In this document: in pieces, positions 37,836 through 42,447 of the stretch
Layout of the letters: each line of letters begins with the position of its first letter
Numbering within the stretch: position 1 is the stretch's first letter
Source of the DNA: Chloroflexota bacterium
Lineage (GTDB): Bacteria > Chloroflexota > Anaerolineae > Anaerolineales > Villigracilaceae
Length of the DNA: 42,447 bases
NCBI GenBank assembly: GCA_021824575.1
Contig: JAKAKJ010000046.1
Location: 1 to 42,447, forward strand
Direction of reading: 5' to 3'
The notes under the pieces: generated by a model
What the model saw: the letters and a program-made list of their open reading frames with translations, nothing else
Databases searched by the model: none
Told to the model about the DNA's origin: nothing
Program-made: the position numbers and the translations under genes

Positions 37836-40423
37836 GCCCGGCGCGCAGCAACGGGATTCAAGTCTCAAAAACACTTATAGAAAGCGCCCGGGTGGATTCA
37901 TCCACGGTGCTCGAAAAACTGAATACGACCCCAAATGGCTTGACAGTTGAGGAAGCCGAGGCCCGCCTCGACCAATACGGTTTCAACGAAGTTGCCAAGG
38001 AAAAGCATCAGACGTTTTTGATGCGTCTGGTGGATAACATCAAGAATCCGCTGGTGATCCTGCTTTCGGTGTTGGGTATTGTCTCCTATTTGACGGCGGA
38101 TATTCCAGGGACGATCATCATCTTCATCATGGTTCTGCTTGGAATTGTGTTACGCTTCATTCAGGAGAGCCGCGCCGATTCGGCCGCAGAGAAACTCAAA
38201 GCGATGGTTAGCACAACTGCAACCGTGATACGCGGGGGCCAGCGCAAAGAGATTCCTTTACGGGAACTTGTCCCCGGTGACGTGATACGTCTATCTGCAG
38301 GTGACATGGTTCCGGCGGATGTGCGCCTGCTTTCGGCGAGAGACTTGTTCCTTAACCAGGCGGCGCTGACGGGTGAGTCCATGCCTGTTGAGAAGCTGCC
38401 GGCTCCAGTCATGGATGAGGCGCAGAATCCGCTTGAGATGCAGAGCTTGTGCTTTCTCGGTTCCAACATCGAGAGTGGAACCGGCATGGCGGTTGTCGTT
38501 CAAACCGGGAACAAAACTTATTTTGGTTCGTTGGCTGGAAGCATTGTTGGCCAGCGTCAGATGACCAGCTTTGATAAAGGGGTCAACGGCTTCACGTGGT
38601 TGATGATCGGCTTCATGGCCGTGATGGTGCCGCTGGTCTTCCTCTTCAATGGCTTGAGCAAAGGCGACTGGCTCGAAGCCTTCCTGTTCGCTCTGGCGGT
38701 GGCAGTTGGCTTGACGCCTGAAATGCTGCCAATGATCGTCACCGTTAACCTGTCCAAGGGCGCCATCTCGATGTCGAAGAAGAAGGTGATCGTCAAGCGT
38801 CTGAACGCCATCCAGAACTTCGGCGCGATGGATGTGCTTTGCACCGACAAGACCGGCACGATCACGCAGGGCAGGATCGTTCTCGAAAAGCACATGGATG
38901 TGAAGGGCAATCCAAGCGAGCGCGTGCTTCACTACGGTTACATGAACAGCTATTATCAGACTGGCCTGAAGAACCTGATGGATGAGGCCATTCTGAATCA
39001 TGTGAACCTGAACGCCGATCTGCAAGTGGATGAACTCTATCGCAAGATTGACGAACTGCCCTTCGATTTCCAGCGCAGACGCATGTCGGTCATCGTGGAA
39101 GACAACAAAGGCCAGCACATTTTGATCTGCAAAGGCGCAGTCGAGGAGATCATGCATCTTTCGACGCACGTCGAAGTCAATGGCGAAGTGTTGGAAGTCA
39201 CAGCCGAACACGATGAGCATCGCAAACAGCGCATCAAACAATTGAATTCCGAGGGCTTCCGCGTCATCGCAGTTGCGTACCGAGTGTTCCCGGGCGACAA
39301 TGATGAACCGCACTACACCGTCAGCGACGAGTCGAACCTGACCCTGTTGGGTTATCTGGCTTTCCTCGATCCGCCAAAGGATACCGCTTCGGAGGCGTTG
39401 ACCCAACTGAACGCGCATAATGTTGCGGTCAAGATTCTGACCGGCGACAATGATATCGTCACCGCCAGCATTTGCAAGCAGGTCGGCATTTCAGTGGACA
39501 ACATGCTTTTGGGCACAACCATCGAGAACTTGACGGATGAAGAGTTGGACTCACTCGTCGAGTCGGCAACGGTCTTTGCAAAATTGTCGCCCGCCCACAA
39601 GGAACGCATCATCCATTCCCTGCACCGCAAGGGCCATGTGGTCGGCTTCATGGGCGACGGCATCAACGACGCACCCGCTCTCAAGTCGGCAGATGTGGGC
39701 ATCTCGGTGGACAGCGCCGTGGACATCGCCAAAGAATCGTCCGACATCATCCTGCTCGAGAACAGTCTGCTTGTTTTGGAGGAAGGTGTTCTCGAAGGTC
39801 GAAAGGTATTTGGCAACATCATCAAATATATCCGCATGGCAGCTTCTTCCAACTTCGGCAACATGTTCAGCGTGCTGGGCGCCAGCCTGTTCCTGCCGTT
39901 CCTGCCGATGCAGCCTATTCAGGTATTGACCAATAACCTGCTGTACGATTTTTCGCAGACATCCATCCCGACAGACAATGTAGATGCCGAGTGGCTGGCG
40001 CGGCCGCGCAAATGGGAGATCGGCGCGCTGCGGCGCTTCATCATCTACATCGGCCCGATCAGCTCGATCTTCGACTATATGACGTACTTCATCATGCTGT
40101 ACGTCTTCCATACCTGGAACAACCCGACGCTGTTCCAGACCGGCTGGTTCGTTGAATCATTGTTCACGCAGACGTTGATCATCCACGTCATCCGCACGAA
40201 CAAGATTCCGTTCCTCCAGAGCCGGGCGAGTCGCTCCCTGATGTTGACATCGCTCGTGATCGTTTTGGTCGGCGCGTATCTGACGATTTCTCCGCTCGCA
40301 TCCACACTCGGATTTGTGGCTTTGCCGCCGCTGTATTGGCCTTTGCTCTTCGGGATGCTTCTCTGCTACATCATCCTGACGCAGATCGTGAAGATGTGGT
40401 TCGTGCGAAAGTTTGCGGATTAG
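37790..40423 (+). CDS. mgtA: Magnesium-transporting P-type ATPase (MgtA/MgtB type)
   Basis: 877 residues, P3B-type ATPase importing Mg2+ with ATP. N-terminal cytoplasmic segment, then the first membrane pair (NPLVILLSVLGIVSYLTADI, about 85-104), actuator motif AALTGESMPVEK (about 191-202), phosphorylated Asp in LCTDKTGTITQG (Asp about 353), nucleotide domain with FDFQRRRMSV, hinge MGDGINDAPAL (about 621-631), and six C-terminal membrane segments. Family-typical LFLPFLPMQPIQVLTNNLLY is present. The ATG has TGGAGG 6 nt upstream. Expression is evidently controlled by the M-box and terminators upstream. A strong terminator follows. Confidence 0.96.
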   Translation: MGFFATIITTPQRWIGPARSNGIQVSKTLIESARVDSSTVLEKLNTTPNGLTVEEAEARLDQYGFNEVAKEKHQTFLMRLVDNIKNPLVILLSVLGIVSYLTADIPGTIIIFIMVLLGIVLRFIQESRADSAAEKLKAMVSTTATVIRGGQRKEIPLRELVPGDVIRLSAGDMVPADVRLLSARDLFLNQAALTGESMPVEKLPAPVMDEAQNPLEMQSLCFLGSNIESGTGMAVVVQTGNKTYFGSLAGSIVGQRQMTSFDKGVNGFTWLMIGFMAVMVPLVFLFNGLSKGDWLEAFLFALAVAVGLTPEMLPMIVTVNLSKGAISMSKKKVIVKRLNAIQNFGAMDVLCTDKTGTITQGRIVLEKHMDVKGNPSERVLHYGYMNSYYQTGLKNLMDEAILNHVNLNADLQVDELYRKIDELPFDFQRRRMSVIVEDNKGQHILICKGAVEEIMHLSTHVEVNGEVLEVTAEHDEHRKQRIKQLNSEGFRVIAVAYRVFPGDNDEPHYTVSDESNLTLLGYLAFLDPPKDTASEALTQLNAHNVAVKILTGDNDIVTASICKQVGISVDNMLLGTTIENLTDEELDSLVESATVFAKLSPAHKERIIHSLHRKGHVVGFMGDGINDAPALKSADVGISVDSAVDIAKESSDIILLENSLLVLEEGVLEGRKVFGNIIKYIRMAASSNFGNMFSVLGASLFLPFLPMQPIQVLTNNLLYDFSQTSIPTDNVDAEWLARPRKWEIGALRRFIIYIGPISSIFDYMTYFIMLYVFHTWNNPTLFQTGWFVESLFTQTLIIHVIRTNKIPFLQSRASRSLMLTSLVIVLVGAYLTISPLASTLGFVALPPLYWPLLFGMLLCYIILTQIVKMWFVRKFAD

Positions 40424-40435
40424 GCGCAAAAAACG

Positions 40436-40467
40436 GGCCTCCGAGATTATCTCGGAGGCCTTCTTTT
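40436..40467 (+). terminator. Strong Rho-independent terminator of mgtA
   Basis: 11-bp stem GGCCTCCGAGA / TCTCGGAGGCC with a TTA loop, followed by TTCTTTT, starting 12 nt after the stop codon. Confidence 0.92.
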
Positions 40468-40637
40468 AGGGGCAAAAGCAGGCACAAGGATTCCCGGGTT
40501 TCTTCATGTATGTTACTCAAAGTGTGTAGACTTATTGTCTGCATGGCATTATCGTTAGAGCATTCGGATACTAATTTCATGGATGGCACGGGCTTGTCTG
40601 TGTGGTGTAGAATCGTTGTCAGACAAAGTGAGGAAAT

Positions 40638-41408
40638 ATGCCGTCAAACAAATGGTCACGCGAAGAATTGATACTTGCCTTCAATCTTTACTGCAAAATT
40701 CCATTCGGCACAATTCATATTCACAACCCGAAAATAATCTCTCTTGCGAAGATTCTAGGTCGTACACCTTCGGCGGTATCTTGGAAGTTGGCAAATTTTG
40801 CAAGGCTTGACCCATCTTTACAAAATAGAAATATTGCTGGCGCTTCACATGGGAGCAAGTTAGATGTTGAAGTTTGGGAAGAGTTTAATCATGACTGGGA
40901 AAAACTTGGTTTTGAAAGTGAAAAGCTTTTAGCCGAAAAGATAGGTAAACGCATTGAAGCAATAACCGATATTGAAACAGACGACCTTCCTAAAGTTGGC
41001 GAGGAACGAGAATCGATGGTGAAAGTTCGCGTGAATCAGAGTTTCTTTAGAAAGTCTGTACTTGCTGCCTACAACTTTCAGTGTTGTATTACTGGTTTAG
41101 CGATTCCAGAAATGTTAAATGCCAGTCACATTGTTCCTTGGTCTAAAGACAATGTTAATCGTGTAAACCCACGAAATGGGCTTTGCTTGAATGTTTTTCA
41201 CGATAGAGCGTTTGATCGAGGGTTGATGACAATTACAACTGACTTTACGGTAAGAATATCCCCTGTAGTCCATAAAATTTCTAAAGACCCGTTTGCAGTT
41301 GAGTTCTTATTAAAATTTAATGGGCAACCTATTCAACAACCTGAAAGATTTGCCCCTAACATCGACTTCATAAAATATCACAACAAAAACATATATAGGA
41401 GAGAATGA
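40638..41408 (+). CDS. HNH endonuclease, restriction-like
   Basis: 256 residues. The N-terminal part (SREELILAFNLYCKIPFGTI ... LAKILGRTPSAVSWKLANFA) looks like a helical DNA-binding domain common to this group. The C-terminal HNH domain has CCITGL, then ASHIVPWS (first His), NPRNGLCLN (Asn) and FHDRAFDRG (second His), so the nuclease should be active. The AT-rich composition differs from the bulk of the window. It has GAGGAAAT right before the ATG. It is followed by a second nuclease and a Vsr gene, which together suggest a restriction system; the methyltransferase would be beyond the right edge. Confidence 0.9.
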   Translation: MPSNKWSREELILAFNLYCKIPFGTIHIHNPKIISLAKILGRTPSAVSWKLANFARLDPSLQNRNIAGASHGSKLDVEVWEEFNHDWEKLGFESEKLLAEKIGKRIEAITDIETDDLPKVGEERESMVKVRVNQSFFRKSVLAAYNFQCCITGLAIPEMLNASHIVPWSKDNVNRVNPRNGLCLNVFHDRAFDRGLMTITTDFTVRISPVVHKISKDPFAVEFLLKFNGQPIQQPERFAPNIDFIKYHNKNIYRRE

Positions 41409-41412
41409 GATA

Positions 41413-42360
41413 GTGGCAAGAATATCATTAAGAGCCATGAGAACGTATTTGACGGATAAGCAACAAAGGAAGTCTTTGAAAGCATACTCTTTAGCCGCCA
41501 AAACCGATTTTGGATTGCTCTTAAATGAATTAGGACTTCAAGAGCGGTTTACTCCATCAGCACTTATGGCATTTCGAGGGTGGAATTCCAAGAATGGTTG
41601 GAATGCAACATTATTTTTCCCTGAAATAATAAAGCCGTCAAATGATTACTCGTCAAATCGGCAACCGCCAAATCCTGATTATGGTTTGCACACTATTTGC
41701 GCCACCTTTCATCAGATAGGAATTCAAAGTTATTTCTGTTCACCAGTAATTGGCGAAACCGACAATCCAGATTCGATACAATGGAAAGCTGTGCAATTGG
41801 GCCTGCCCGTTCAGCAGGCGTATCAGCCTTTCCCTGAAAATATTCATGGTTTTCAAGAGAGAGCACGCCGTTATAATTTTTTGCGTTATCACCTGGATGT
41901 CTCGTCCATTCCACAAATATCTTCCCTGCCGGAAGAGTTTTCCAAGGAACATTTGCGGGTTACTTTCCAAAATAAATTCATGTCTGAAATGTCCGATGTT
42001 GACGGTATTTTTTGGGGAAACCAATATACATATCCTGTAGAGATCAAGGAAAAGACGGTCGGGAAAGATAATAAGGTTGGTGATTTTTTCGGTCTTGATG
42101 TAGGTCCTTTTGTAAAGTTGGCGTTTTATGCCGCCAAACGAGGAAATCTACATTCGGTATTTGTGGTACGCGAAATTGATAATCCGCTCGAAAGAAACCT
42201 TTTGAATTGGTGGATCATTACGTTTGAGCAAATGGCGCAATTTGCATCATGGAATCCAATAAGCGGGGGAACAAATATGCGGGGAGGCGGCAGTACAACC
42301 ATCAAGATTCCAAAGGCAGAATTCATGCCAATGAGTCTTGAAACACTCAAATCCTTATAA
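41413..42360 (+). CDS. PD-(D/E)xK-type nuclease, putative restriction enzyme
   Basis: 315 residues from GTG 41413, with AGGAGA about 10 nt upstream. No named family recognised. The segment SDVDGIFWG, a short strand, then YPVEIKEKTV (about 196-216) has the Asp...Glu-x-Lys pattern of the PD-(D/E)xK nuclease fold. Nearby GDFFGLDVGPFVKLAFYAAK is the helix that usually follows the core. The N-terminus (MRTYLTDKQQRKSLKAYSLA) is basic. It lies 4 nt after the HNH gene and touches the Vsr gene (TAA directly followed by ATG), so the three are cotranscribed. AT-rich, likely acquired. Confidence 0.75.
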   Translation: MARISLRAMRTYLTDKQQRKSLKAYSLAAKTDFGLLLNELGLQERFTPSALMAFRGWNSKNGWNATLFFPEIIKPSNDYSSNRQPPNPDYGLHTICATFHQIGIQSYFCSPVIGETDNPDSIQWKAVQLGLPVQQAYQPFPENIHGFQERARRYNFLRYHLDVSSIPQISSLPEEFSKEHLRVTFQNKFMSEMSDVDGIFWGNQYTYPVEIKEKTVGKDNKVGDFFGLDVGPFVKLAFYAAKRGNLHSVFVVREIDNPLERNLLNWWIITFEQMAQFASWNPISGGTNMRGGGSTTIKIPKAEFMPMSLETLKSL

Positions 42361-42447
42361 ATGCCTGACGTCTTTACAAAAGAAAAGCGCTCCGAGGTCA
42401 TGTCCCGTATCAGGGGGAGGGGAAACAAGGATACGGAACTGGCGATG
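42361..42447 (+). CDS. vsr: Vsr very-short-patch repair endonuclease, 5' part
   Basis: First 29 codons only; the gene runs off the window. The opening MPDVFTKEKRSEVMSRIRGR followed by GNKDTE is the standard Vsr N-terminus (Met...Thr-x-x-x-Arg-Ser...Met-x-x-Ile-Arg-x-x). Vsr nicks next to T:G mismatches formed by deamination of 5-methylcytosine and is normally encoded beside a cytosine-5 DNA methyltransferase, so such a gene is expected just to the right. It starts directly after the stop of the preceding nuclease gene. Confidence 0.85.
   Translation, partial: MPDVFTKEKRSEVMSRIRGRGNKDTELAM

Noticed and set aside
38291-39418. Long open frame (375 codons) on the minus strand inside mgtA
   Set aside because: It is antisense to an unmistakable P-type ATPase, rich in His/Asp/Gln runs from the complementary codons, with no ribosome site or family likeness.

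Overview
The window looks like a chromosomal piece of a Chloroflexota bacterium, most likely class Anaerolineae. This is inferred from gene content: a GlmL/MutL-type actin-fold protein inside an operon of membrane proteins, a DUF6754-like protein, a bacterial Elp3, cobalamin-dependent mutase parts with MeaB, and many promoters that sit directly on the start codon. No rRNA or tRNA gene and no CRISPR array is visible. Most of the window is GC-rich and densely coding; the two ends are more AT-rich and look acquired.

Layout. (1) 166-1262: an IS630-family insertion sequence with inverted ends and a transposase split in two frames, followed by the 3' remnant of a host gene. (2) 1525-9738, minus strand: eight tightly packed genes of an uncharacterised envelope system. 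They encode a small secreted or anchored protein with an LPGTG signal, a conserved unknown, a GlmL-like ATPase-fold protein, two polytopic membrane proteins, a zinc-ribbon protein with about a dozen 'PDWL' motifs, a DUF6754-like protein and a small leader gene. (3) 9900-14513, plus strand: B12-binding mutase subunit, MeaB GTPase, GNAT acetyltransferase, PRPP synthetase, MutM and an unknown anchored protein. (4) 14535-18879, minus strand: APS reductase, Elp3, two half-size chromate-transporter-like proteins and a double-domain Usp. (5) 18911-20393, plus strand: a methyltransferase and a DDAH-like hydrolase. (6) 20463-26562, minus strand: a multi-GAF diguanylate cyclase, an unknown Trp-rich protein, and a degenerate PP2C-like protein fused through a membrane segment to a propeller-like domain. 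(7) 26706-36845: mostly housekeeping genes: FemAB/GNAT-like, Usp, MobA, AmrS-type radical SAM, rhomboid, guanylate kinase, FmdB-type zinc ribbon, methionine aminopeptidase, DinB-like, RRM protein, full-length ChrA. (8) 37033-40467: a magnesium module with sigma70 promoter, M-box riboswitch, terminator, a candidate MDPD leader peptide, a second terminator and an MgtA-type P-type ATPase. (9) 40638-end: an AT-rich restriction-like island with HNH endonuclease, PD-(D/E)xK nuclease and the start of a Vsr endonuclease.

The strongest leads are three. The first is the 1525-9738 operon with its repeated PDWL motifs. The second is the layered magnesium control region upstream of mgtA, where a confident M-box is followed by a short ORF beginning Met-Asp-Pro-Asp and a second terminator. 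The third is the recurring placement of a -10 hexamer 6-8 nt before the start codon at no fewer than seven genes, which predicts frequent leaderless transcripts.
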